From Sphaeroforma sirkka (lineage: Eukaryota > Opisthokonta > Ichthyosporea > Ichthyophonida), in assembly GCA_001586965.3 (NCBI GenBank), contig LUCW03000349.1:10001-38205 (forward strand): a stretch of 28,205 nucleotides of DNA. Direction: 5' to 3'. Each line of letters begins with the position of its first letter. Position 1 is the stretch's first letter. The translations under genes and the position numbers were made by a program. Below the pieces are notes generated by a model. It was not told the origin of the DNA and searched no databases. It saw only the letters and a list, made by a program, of their open reading frames with translations. Of the stretch, positions 1 to 16,293 are shown piece after piece.

Positions 1-990
1 ATGTATGTTATCTCATTCGGTGGACGCAGAAATTGGGCCCGGAAATCTTTGCGGATAAGAAGATTCTGGAATTAGGCGCTGGCGTAGGACTGCTCAGCAT
101 AGCTTTGAGCCGGGCTGGAGCTAGCGTGACCTGCACAGACCTTCCATCTGCATTGCCCATGTTGGATGAGAATTGCGAGAAAAACAAGAATGCTGATTCG
201 GTACGTAGTGAGGACGTTTATGGCGCGCTGTCTTTGTGTCTAAATTAGTTTGTTTGATGTTTTATATGTTATATATATTTGTATACAGACAGGTTGATAC
301 GAGTGATGCTGTTGCTCAATGCGTAGAGGATGATTTAGGCACGAAACACTAGCGGGTGCGGTCTGTGTAGATATATATGTGGTGCCCCTCTGTGTAGAGC
401 GCAATGCTTCGCCTCGGGTTCTCCAAATTACGGTTAGTATTCACTAAAAATTAGACTATGATATATCTCCAGGTCGTAGCGACAGATGCATTGCCACCCA
501 TTGCAGTCGAACCCGTCCATGTCGCGAGGTAGAGGTACTAGTTATATACTTATCTTTGGAACGGTGTATGCATTCTGCATAATACTGTGCAAAGCTCACA
601 GGTACATACATATCTTGTTCCAATCTGCAGGGGCCATGTCGGGTGACGGCACTGGGATGGGGTGTCGAAGGATTCGAAGAGTCAGACATCGCACAAGAGA
701 TGCAAACAAACGGCGACTACGACTACATCATATGCGCAGATCTGTGCTATGATGAGAGTCTGCACGATATACTAGTCGAGACGCTGCAGCGCATTACGGG
801 GCCGAAGACTGTGGTGTACCTGATCTATATCGATCGCATGAATTTTGATATCATGCTTAACGTTAAGTTATGTGAGGCCGAAGATCCCGAGGGCACCGAC
901 AAGGAATTCAGGATAGACATGGTCAAGGATACAGACTACGACTGCCTCGGTGTCGAGGGAATCCACTTCTACAAAGTGATGTACAATTGA
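1..990 (+). CDS. METTL21-like protein methyltransferase (Methyltransf_16 family), 5' end outside window
   Basis: Two exons are visible: from the window edge to 200, and 631-990 (stop TGA). The intron 201-630 is GTACGT...CTGCAG and phase 0. A CAG at 27-29 could be the acceptor of an earlier intron, so the first coding base here may be 30. Exon 1 holds SAM motif I (ILELGAGVGL) and the acidic end of strand 2 (CTDLP). Exon 2 continues with RVTALGWG, then YDYIICADLCYDE, which has the D-x-x-Y signature of the METTL21/FAM86 group, and ends IHFYKVMYN, like the final strand of this family. Members methylate lysine (some histidine) on proteins such as chaperones and elongation factors, in cytosol or nucleus. 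The substrate cannot be read from sequence. The N-terminal part of the domain is missing. The family call is firm; the exact subfamily is not. Confidence 0.82.
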
Positions 991-2161
991 ATGTTAGACC
1001 GCTATACTTAATGAGCTGGTCCACCGCATACCGATATGCACCAATGGATTGATACCAAGAGGCCACGGGCACCTATCGCACTGTCTGTTCCGTGGGCGGG
1101 TGGGTGCAATTCTGCACTGGCAAGTATGCCGATTTCCTGGGATGGTTTTGATTCAGAATATGTTACAACTACGTCATCGCGCCTCTGCAGGCAAAGTTTG
1201 TAATGAGGATGAGATCAATTTTTGTGAGAAAAAAAATATGGGATTTTCCTGAAAACTTTTGTGGCTCTGTATGCGAAATGCCTTGTCTCCGTGGGGGCAA
1301 AAGAACGAAAGATGAATCCATTGCCTATAGATGGTAAACGAACAAGTGGTTACCCTGGGTATGAAGAGGGTGTAGCTTTTGAAGCTTTTATGAGTGGAGT
1401 GTAGATGTGACATGCACTCACAGCGAAGTGATGCGCTTCTGATTACACTTGCTTACTCGATTTTCCAATTCACAGTCGGTGGTCTATGAACTGGCTTGCG
1501 ATGGCGAGTGATTTTTAGTAGAAATATCTAAATATAATTTAAAAGTAAACTGATGCACTATTTAATACTACACGGCAGGTCAACGCTCTATCAGTGTATA
1601 GCCCATAGTTGATTCACGGCATATCACCGTACATGATGCCAGCTGTACACACTCGCGCATATCATTCTCATTTGTAATTGAGAATTTATGTATGGTCAGC
1701 TGGACGACGTATTTGTAGTATTGGGATCTCCGACGTGTTGTTTTCAGTATCTGTGTACACAGGATTCATTCGTAATACATGATGCCAGCTGCACACACTC
1801 GCACATGTCATTCTCATTTGTGATTGAGAATTATGTATGGTCAGCTGGACGAAGTAATTGTAGTATTGGGATCTCCGACGTTTGTTGTTTTCAGTACCTG
1901 TGTACACAGGATTCATTCATTCGACATGTGGAACTGGTATGGGATGTCCGAGATCCGATTGAATTCACTTGCTGTATTTTGGGGCAATTGAGCAGTGCGA
2001 GCTACTACGTTCGATTTGGCTATACGCTAGTACCCCACCGTACTGCATGACCTGGATATGACCATCCAGTCTCGTCACTTTTGTACACCATACACCATAC
2101 ACCATACATTTGAGCATATAGTTTTCTTGGTTTCTTCTAATATATGCCTTGCCTGTTCGTT
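991..2161. other. Convergent intergenic region, no gene seen
   Basis: The 1.17 kb between the convergent ends of the two methyltransferase genes shows no ORF with family resemblance or codon bias. The one clear structure is a two-copy direct repeat at 1631-1920. No canonical AATAAA was found close behind either stop codon. Confidence 0.6.
1631..1920. repeat. Two-copy tandem direct repeat, period about 146 bp
   Basis: Copy 1 (1631-1776) and copy 2 (1777-about 1920) both run from ACATGATGCCAGCTG to ACACAGGATTCATTC with a few substitutions and 1-base indels. Each copy contains a short hairpin (ATTCTCA...TGAGAAT), an inverted pair CCAGCTG/CAGCTGG, and a sequence near the end around the palindrome TGTGTACACA. 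No coding capacity is evident. Confidence 0.85.
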
Positions 2162-3680
2162 CTATCGAGGATTCTTACATGTCGCCAAGTGAAACTGACA
2201 CGGGACAGTCAGCGGTACTGTATTTTGGTCTTGTTCCGCAACGCCTGCACAGATGTCTTGCGGTATAATGCCACTACCCGAACCATCCCTATATGCACAG
2301 ACAGCCTCCCACAGGCGAGCCTTCACATTTTTTTTGAAGCCAGCCAATTCCTGACTATACAGACTCGTACCATCCTCACTCGAGTCATAGTAATTATCCT
2401 TCCCGTGGCACGATCGGAATGACGACTCCAGCGCGGCGTCTGAAAGTGCGAAAGCGAAGAAGTCGTTAAAGCAACTGAAGTTCACCTTAATCACTGCCGT
2501 CATCACTTCGTACTGCGCTTCGCCGTTACTTGAAACTGAAGCAAGACCGCTGGCTCGCAAAGCGTCTAACAATAAATCGCCATCAGCGAAGGCGAAAGGA
2601 CCGGGATCATTCCGTGCATTTCCTAAGGACTTATCAACACCGCCTATACCCGCACTACGCTGCACTCCCTTTGAAATACGGCTATCATTACCAGCCACGT
2701 TCTCATCATCTGCAATAAGCCCAGCAAGACTCCGAGCGTGCATGCTTGCTTTGATATGATGTCTAGACGCGCTGCGTTGTATATTCTGTTGCTCATCTTT
2801 TACGGATCTCGCCTCCACATCAAGCGCATGTGTGGGCAAGTGTATGAGCGGACAGCCGTCTGCATCCCCCCACACAGCGATACATACTACCGCAGAGGGT
2901 CCCGGTCGCCACACACGTTTAATCTCAGCTAAGCACGTGGCTGGGTCAGAAAAGTACTGCAAGCCATGCTGGCATACAATGACATCCTGCGACGTGTCCG
3001 CTAAAGGGAGTGCACTGGCATCGCTGACCACAAAGTCTATTGGCCGTTGTGAGGACGGTGTGGTAGAAGCGACTATAGTGCTAGACTCCGAATTCGCTTC
3101 GTTTGTATGTGGTGACACCAGATCCAACCCGTTGGCAACTGGTAGAGGTATATCTCTACACGCATCCCCCGTGGTACTCGAGGGTTCTGTCTCCACACCC
3201 AGTGCTTCGAGCACTTGCTGCGCGTACTGCTGCGCTGTATATATGCTTTGTGGGTCGGTGTCTACCCCTGTGACTGACAGACTGGGTTGTATTGACCCTG
3301 GGTGTGACAGGGGCCACTCGATGCTCTGCAATAGGGTCTGGTACACACACAAGCCCAGCTGTCCATCTCCACATGCCTGCCAATGAAGAGTCGCAAAACA
3401 AGAAAGGTGGTTTAGAAAAAGTGACAGTATAAGACACTATGCATGAGTACGGTTTTGACAATCATATTTGAACACGGCAAGGGTCTGAGACAACAGATGT
3501 TGAATGCATTCAAAAGATTTATATTGGCTCTCAAACAAACCTCATATGTACTGATGCCTGACATGTACGATAGGTACATTCATGCGCGGGTAACCTTCAA
3601 ACGTGTGTTTTTTTATATATGTATATATATATATATATGATTGTAGATAAGCTAATCTATGTATAGAAAAAATAAAAGGG

Positions 3681-3712
<32 letters not shown>

Positions 3713-3762
3713 CGTTGTAATATATATATATGTATATATATATCGTTGTAATATATATATAC

Positions 3763-3818
<56 letters not shown>

Positions 3819-3831
3819 GTATGTATGAATG

Positions 3832-3863
<32 letters not shown>

Positions 3864-3901
3864 GCATGGGTGTATATGTATACACACATATACATATATA
3901 T

Positions 3902-3932
<31 letters not shown>

Positions 3933-3988
3933 GTGTGTGTGTGTGTGTGTGTTTATGTATATATATATATATATGTGTGTGTGTGAGA

Positions 3989-4075
<87 letters not shown>

Positions 4076-4339
4076 ACATCCAAAACAAAAAAGACCATTT
4101 GTAAAGAATCTTTAAACAGAATATATGTATATATATATATATTGTGTGCGTGTTTCTCTGTGTGTGTGTGTGTGATAAAGAGAGATAGAATATATACATA
4201 CGCTAAGCTACATTGACTTATCAAAGAGACGTACCACATCTGTTGCGGCGAACCCTTCCGTTGGAGTTTCAATAGCATAGGCTTCTCGAAATATACTGCC
4301 AATTTGGCCAGCAATGTAATGACTGATTTCTACCACCAT
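2162..4339 (-). CDS. Class I SAM-dependent methyltransferase (Methyltransf_11/25-like), two exons
   Basis: Exon 1 is 4339-4235 (ATG at 4339-4337, 35 codons). Intron 4234-3377 is GTACGT...GGCAG. Exon 2 is 3376-2162 and includes the stop. Both junctions are phase 0 and join TDV to ACGDGQLG, which rebuilds the glycine motif I (residues about 34-43). This is the main support for exon 1, which stands alone in otherwise non-coding DNA. Next come GVDTDP (post-I, D near 74), [10 protein letters not shown] (motif II, D near 154), [12 protein letters not shown] (about 167-177) and RVWRPG...AVWG (about 189-205), the pattern of UbiE-type methyltransferases. Predicted length is 439 residues. Two loops are long and low in complexity, between post-I and motif II and after AVWG. 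The substrate is unknown. The gene is divergent from the kinase gene. Confidence 0.8.
3611..4182. repeat. Compound (TA)n/(TG)n microsatellite inside the methyltransferase intron
   Basis: Almost continuous TA dinucleotide runs are broken by TG/CA tracts (about 3929-3952 and 4155-4172) and short interruptions. A unit with ATCGTTGTAATATATATATA occurs twice in tandem around 3711 and 3743. Long Tyr-Ile reading frames across it are artefacts of the repeat. Confidence 0.95.
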
Positions 4340-4940
4340 GATGTATTAATCAGGACTACAGGCTATACTATACAGGAGTGTTCTCAAACGGGTACTTCCC
4401 TCTTCAGTTGTATCGACACTGCTTCATTTGAATCAAGTTCTCGTTGTAAGCTTGCTTTCTATTTACATACATGTGTTTTATACCCTAACGCTAAACGTCA
4501 AACCAGTTCTGTTAAAACTTTGCCGCCAATATTAAAGCGTTTCCGTTTAACTTTTGTACTGTACATAATCCTATGAAAATTTACAGGGTGCATAGCAGGA
4601 TAAACACGAAGATTGTCCTATATTCTAGTACTAGCTTATGACCTCTTTAGCCCGTTATAGTCCATTTCGACAGAAATAGGTGTAAATAACTAGTGCAAAT
4701 TGAGAATTTTGTTGACTGTTTTTTGTTTTGTTTTTAAAAACCCCAAACCGTTTTTCAGTTGGCTATGAAAAACGTTAAAGCCTTTATAGTTTCCGTTCAA
4801 CTTGTACAGTATAGAAAGCGTAATGAGGTTAGCCCTAACGTCACGCAGTAAACGTTGGACATGGGCGGAAATATGAATGAAATTTATACGTTTCAACGCT
4901 AAAAAAAGATACGCCGTGTACACTTTTAACCTATTTGAAA

Positions 4941-4953
4941 CCCCCCCCCCCCC
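4941..4953. repeat. Homopolymer run of 13 C
   Basis: Thirteen consecutive C residues stand in AT-rich DNA (G-run on the other strand). Its length is prone to sequencing and replication slippage. Confidence 0.9.
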
Positions 4954-5282
4954 GATTTTATTCAAAACGTTTTGGTATTATTTAAAAACCCGAAAAACTA
5001 ACTGTGGTCAGTGTGGTGTCACCTTATTTTTATATTTTTAATTTCCACCGCGACCATAGCAGCATAGCCTTCTGAAAAATACACATTCAGAAGAAGGATA
5101 AAAATATGCCACGACACTTTGTTATTAATTTTTTCACAGATTGATAAACAAAAAAAGAGCCCAGCTATTTATTTAATTTTTGTTTTACTTTTCATAGAGC
5201 CTTCTACTCTGTAGAGAGACATGTTCGTTGAGTTTGTTTTTTGTTTTTTGTTTTTTTTAAAAACACACAAATGTGATTCCAC

Positions 5283-5420
5283 AGCTGAGAGTCTGAGACT
5301 AAAATTATTTATTTAAAATAAGTCTGAGTCTCTGAGACTCACCGTCACAGACTCACAGGTCTGAACTCTGAAGGCTGAATGCCTGAAGGCGCTGAAGCTC
5401 TGACGAGAGTCTGAGTTTTT
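5283..5420. repeat. Cryptic CTGAGA/GAGTCT low-complexity repeat
   Basis: Variants of CTGAGAGTCTGAGACT and CTGAAGG recur irregularly. The same vocabulary returns at 18480-18740, both times close to T-rich tracts. The units do not hold a fixed period. Confidence 0.6.
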
Positions 5421-5993
5421 GTATGGTCTTTAATAATGATATTGATGTGGAGTTGTGGACATAGAATTTTGAAAGAAAGAGGAAGATGGCTATTTATATA
5501 AAATGTCTTATCTCCGACTCCAAAATTCAAATTGTCTTTTATTACTATATATATTTGGCGGCTCGAGCGGTTGTTCCAATCTGTCTTATTTTATTTTAAA
5601 TTTTGCTCAAAAAGTTATCTGTATAATTTAGATGAAGGCTATGTTTGCAGTCCTAAGAATAAATATTTTTATCTATATTTATGTATTTTGGCACAGCCTT
5701 CTATTAATTGAATTTTTTTTGGATTATGACCAAATCAGTCAATTCCGATCCAACAAAAACAAGAGCTTTGGATACGTTCTGTATTTGTGTCCCCATTCCT
5801 CCGACACAGAGAAACCCATGATTACGAAGTACGAGCTTGGCTGTATGATTAGTGTAGATGTTGACTATAGAGAGCAAAAGCCTTCTTCAAAGTTGTGGGC
5901 TCTGTGGTCTGAGCAGCAAACACGACAATCAAAACAAACGTAAATAGTCGGCACTGTACGCTCGTAGCATATGTTATAGAGTTTTTAGTGACC

Positions 5994-13614
<7,621 letters not shown>

Positions 13615-14190
13615 TCGTGGCCGTTCATCCTTTGAGGACTGTGCGCTAATGTATGAACGGTAGAAGATACTACAATAAACTGTTAAGCTCATCTTCCCCT
13701 CCTTGTATTTGATATGTGGTACACATTATGCTGCCTTGTTTTGAGTTGTTTTGTGTTGGGTATGTGTTTGTTTATGTCGACAGCCAAACTATGCGCGCGC
13801 CTCCAACACCGATCATTGACAGTGCGATTGTATAGGAGTTGTCAAATACGCCGACAAACGCAAACGCTTTCCAACCTATCCCTGCACGCCTTTGGCCTCT
13901 GGTTCCAGATTAAAGCGAAATGGCGAGGAGCTGTGTGCGAGTCTTCTACAAGCACTAAATACTAATTTTCAGCTTCTACCTAAAATACAATATCACGACA
14001 ACTATTCGATGCAATGCCAGACCAAACAAACTATGGACTGTGTAGTACACAAGATTCCTCGCGATCATCATGTGTATATGATGCTATTTACAATATAAAT
14101 AGTTGCAAATAGGTTTTATAGATTTTGATCTGTATTTTGAATATAATACTACTAAATTGATTATAAGAGCTCGATTGACCCTATACTACT
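13615..14190. other. Convergent intergenic region with kinase poly(A) signal
   Basis: This is the 3' flank between the kinase stop and the deacetylase stop. A canonical AATAAA hexamer lies at 13674-13679, 60 bases after the kinase stop codon, and is probably that gene's polyadenylation signal. Nothing else was recognised. An open frame at 13714-13965 has no family resemblance. Confidence 0.6.
13674..13679 (+). promoter_or_regulatory. Putative polyadenylation signal AATAAA of the kinase gene
   Basis: A perfect AATAAA sits 60 bp downstream of the kinase stop codon on the same strand. The assignment is by sequence and position only. Confidence 0.5.
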
Positions 14191-16293
14191 TTACATAGAG
14201 CCGGAAACCTTGAAGACAGCGGGCACGTTGTTCTCCACCCACTCGAAAACACTCTGATCTGTTCCATAAAGAGAAACATCCTCCTGCTCCACAAAGGACA
14301 TGGGAGAGGTCGCTGTGATGGTGAGAGCTACCCTAAATTTGTCATCGCCGGAAACCAGAATACTGACAGGATTACCAAATTCATCCAAATTAAGTGTTCC
14401 ATAGTGCTCGGCATTGTCTCTTGCCATACGCTCTCTGTACATCACTCCCAAGTCATCCATCTTGATACTAATGAATGGCAGCCCCGTGACATACCGTAAC
14501 ACATCCTCAGCTACATCTTGCACAAACTGGCCGACTAAGGGAATGGTCGTATTATGGTAGGGCTGTGCATGCACGTTGGCTTGGTGGAACATGTATGGGT
14601 CCCAACGTTGTTGCAAGAGAGGAATAGTGCTAGATTTGGCTTCTCGATTGATGGCATCTGCCCCAGTCCACACTTGACTATCATTACATGGAGCTCCGTA
14701 TGTCGTCCAATAGCAGGCACCCTCGTCATAAAAGCGAACCACACAATCCAAATCCTTGCAATTGAAGGGGATATTGGGGCTCCAACGAGGTATAATAAGG
14801 ATTCCATCAGTGCCGTACTCTTCTTCTGTGCTGACCACTCCGTGATACATGACCTCGGCATTCAATTCAGGCCTGCTGTTGTCCCCGACAACGTTTTCGA
14901 TTCCGTACTCGACCAACTTGGAAAAGAACAAAGTGTTCCTAAGGTATGGTTTTCGGCCTACTGGTGGTGTCCCGTTATAAGATGCTGGCCACAGACCAGT
15001 AATCTCAGGCGTTACCAAAGACTTTGGTGAGTAATTATTTTCCATTAATTCTGTGCGGTTGTCTAAGAACTGGTGAGGCGGGGTGGCAATTTGTCCGTAA
15101 TACAAATCAATATATTCGTCAGAAGCTATACCCTCGCCCCTGGCGACCTTTTGATTGTAGCCAAGCTCAGCATCGTAATGCTCAGGAAGAGGATTACACT
15201 CTTTATGCTTACCATCACACTGCCAGTCCTCCAGCCAATCCATATTCATGTGGGTCCAAGTGTGAGACATCCAATCGAACTCGGCAGCGTACTCATACGA
15301 TGCTTCATTCAACGACGTATCCTCGTAGCCGGACATACCTAGACCAGCACCATTGTAAGCAGGTTCCAATTTGAAGTCAGATCCAGCAGGCAATACGTTC
15401 TCGATGAAGTCTTTTCTCCACGCCACATATGTTTCTACATCACTACTGTTGATTTTCCAAGCTTCATTTGTGTATTTGATTCCTGAGTTGATAAACCAAT
15501 CATCGACATGTATATTCATGGTCAACCGGCGGTACCCGAGGAACACTCCTCTGGTGACCCATTCATACCAACTATGTCCTAGTGCTAAATTCATTTGTGT
15601 GTATTCGGTAGGTAAGGTGTAGAAGGGCACAAAATTCGCCCCAAGTCCGGCCTGGTTCGCATGAAAACGAAAATGCATCTCTTCAGTTCCTAGAGTAGTA
15701 TTGGCAACAAACGCGGCTACCGCGGAATCAGCTGAGATCGCTTCATAATCATACACCAGAAAGGGGGTAGTCATGGTTGTGTTCACAACCGAGACGGCTG
15801 AAGGTGTGGTCTCGGACACATTCCAACTTGAAGTCGTGTTCAAAACACCGGCCAATTGCCTAGCGTTGTCTGAATCCGCTACCGTTATATTTTGAAACGA
15901 TGGGTCAAAAACCATATCCTGAACACCCAGAACAGTAGAATCATTGGCATCTGCGGTTGATTGCAAAAATACAAGTCGTGCACGAGTTCGTGCGGCGTAT
16001 TCACGAATCCAAGTTTGATTCACATCGCTATCAGCTACTACTATCGAATGCCAGCCGTGACCAGCCAAATCGGGTTGTGCACCAACAATGACATCAAATG
16101 GTGAACCATATCCTTGAACCACATTCTTGGGCAGAATGACAGAGTCGGATGTTGAACCAACGATTAAAGTACGCAAGCCTAACGTGCTCCCAGTACTGGC
16201 CTCGTTTGTGGAATTATCTGTTTGTAACATGGGTAGCGCAATCGCTTGCGCAGCAGCTAATATGAAAAGTGCTATTTGTAACATGATTGGCAT
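14191..16293 (-). CDS. Secreted polysaccharide deacetylase, Agd3-like (CE18 type), intronless
   Basis: One uninterrupted 700-codon frame. The first ATG (16293) precedes a clear signal peptide (hydrophobic residues 4-20, ending about A16-A19), and the mature part has over ten N-glycosylation sequons. An N-terminal region (about 40-230) precedes the catalytic domain. NIHVDDW (D264, D265) matches the Asp motif, and SHTWTHMNMD (H344, H348) the metal-binding H-x3-H of NodB-like deacetylases. Further on come SLVTPEITGLW (425-435), VVGDNSRPEL (468-477), IIPRWSPNI (500-508) and YMFHQANVH (567-575), an order I recognise from fungal and bacterial Agd3-like 'extracellular serine-rich' proteins. Aspergillus Agd3 deacetylates galactosaminogalactan. 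The substrate here is unknown, but a cell-wall or matrix amino sugar is likely. Lack of introns contrasts with the 13-exon neighbour and may mean acquisition by transfer. Confidence 0.75.
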   Translation of the reverse strand: MPIMLQIALFILAAAQAIALPMLQTDNSTNEASTGSTLGLRTLIVGSTSDSVILPKNVVQGYGSPFDVIVGAQPDLAGHGWHSIVVADSDVNQTWIREYAARTRARLVFLQSTADANDSTVLGVQDMVFDPSFQNITVADSDNARQLAGVLNTTSSWNVSETTPSAVSVVNTTMTTPFLVYDYEAISADSAVAAFVANTTLGTEEMHFRFHANQAGLGANFVPFYTLPTEYTQMNLALGHSWYEWVTRGVFLGYRRLTMNIHVDDWFINSGIKYTNEAWKINSSDVETYVAWRKDFIENVLPAGSDFKLEPAYNGAGLGMSGYEDTSLNEASYEYAAEFDWMSHTWTHMNMDWLEDWQCDGKHKECNPLPEHYDAELGYNQKVARGEGIASDEYIDLYYGQIATPPHQFLDNRTELMENNYSPKSLVTPEITGLWPASYNGTPPVGRKPYLRNTLFFSKLVEYGIENVVGDNSRPELNAEVMYHGVVSTEEEYGTDGILIIPRWSPNIPFNCKDLDCVVRFYDEGACYWTTYGAPCNDSQVWTGADAINREAKSSTIPLLQQRWDPYMFHQANVHAQPYHNTTIPLVGQFVQDVAEDVLRYVTGLPFISIKMDDLGVMYRERMARDNAEHYGTLNLDEFGNPVSILVSGDDKFRVALTITATSPMSFVEQEDVSLYGTDQSVFEWVENNVPAVFKVSGSM

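Larger units (their letters stand above)
4340..5993. other. Divergent intergenic region between methyltransferase and kinase genes
   Basis: This 1.65 kb should hold both promoters. It is AT-rich with many T-runs (for example 4724-4738 and 5238-5260), a run of 13 C at 4941-4953, and a CTGAGA/GAGTCT-rich stretch at 5283-5420. Two related segments (near 4535-4565 and 4780-4812) share TTTCCGTT(T/C)AACTT followed by GTAC. No TATA box or other promoter element could be assigned with confidence. A 103-codon open frame at 5632-5943 has no recognisable similarity. Confidence 0.5.

Noticed and set aside
473..528. Possible extra exon in the METTL21-like gene (AG before, GTAGAG after)
   Set aside because: Its end phase does not fit the next exon at 631, while direct joining of 200 to 631 keeps phase and gives the spacing normal for the family.
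2832..3461. Open frames antisense to and beside methyltransferase exon 2
   Set aside because: No family motifs; they are shadows of the coding strand, and the one ending at 3156 runs into the intron acceptor region.
3542..4314. Several long reading frames rich in Tyr-Ile and Thr-His on both strands
   Set aside because: They are translations of (TA)n and (TG)n microsatellite; open frames arise because the dinucleotide units contain no stops in these phases.
5632..5943. 103-codon frame just upstream of the kinase start
   Set aside because: No recognisable motif, AT-driven composition at its start, and position in the divergent promoter region; no support as a gene.
14554..15374. Plus-strand frames opposite the deacetylase gene
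   Set aside because: Antisense shadows of a 700-codon gene with clear motifs on the minus strand.
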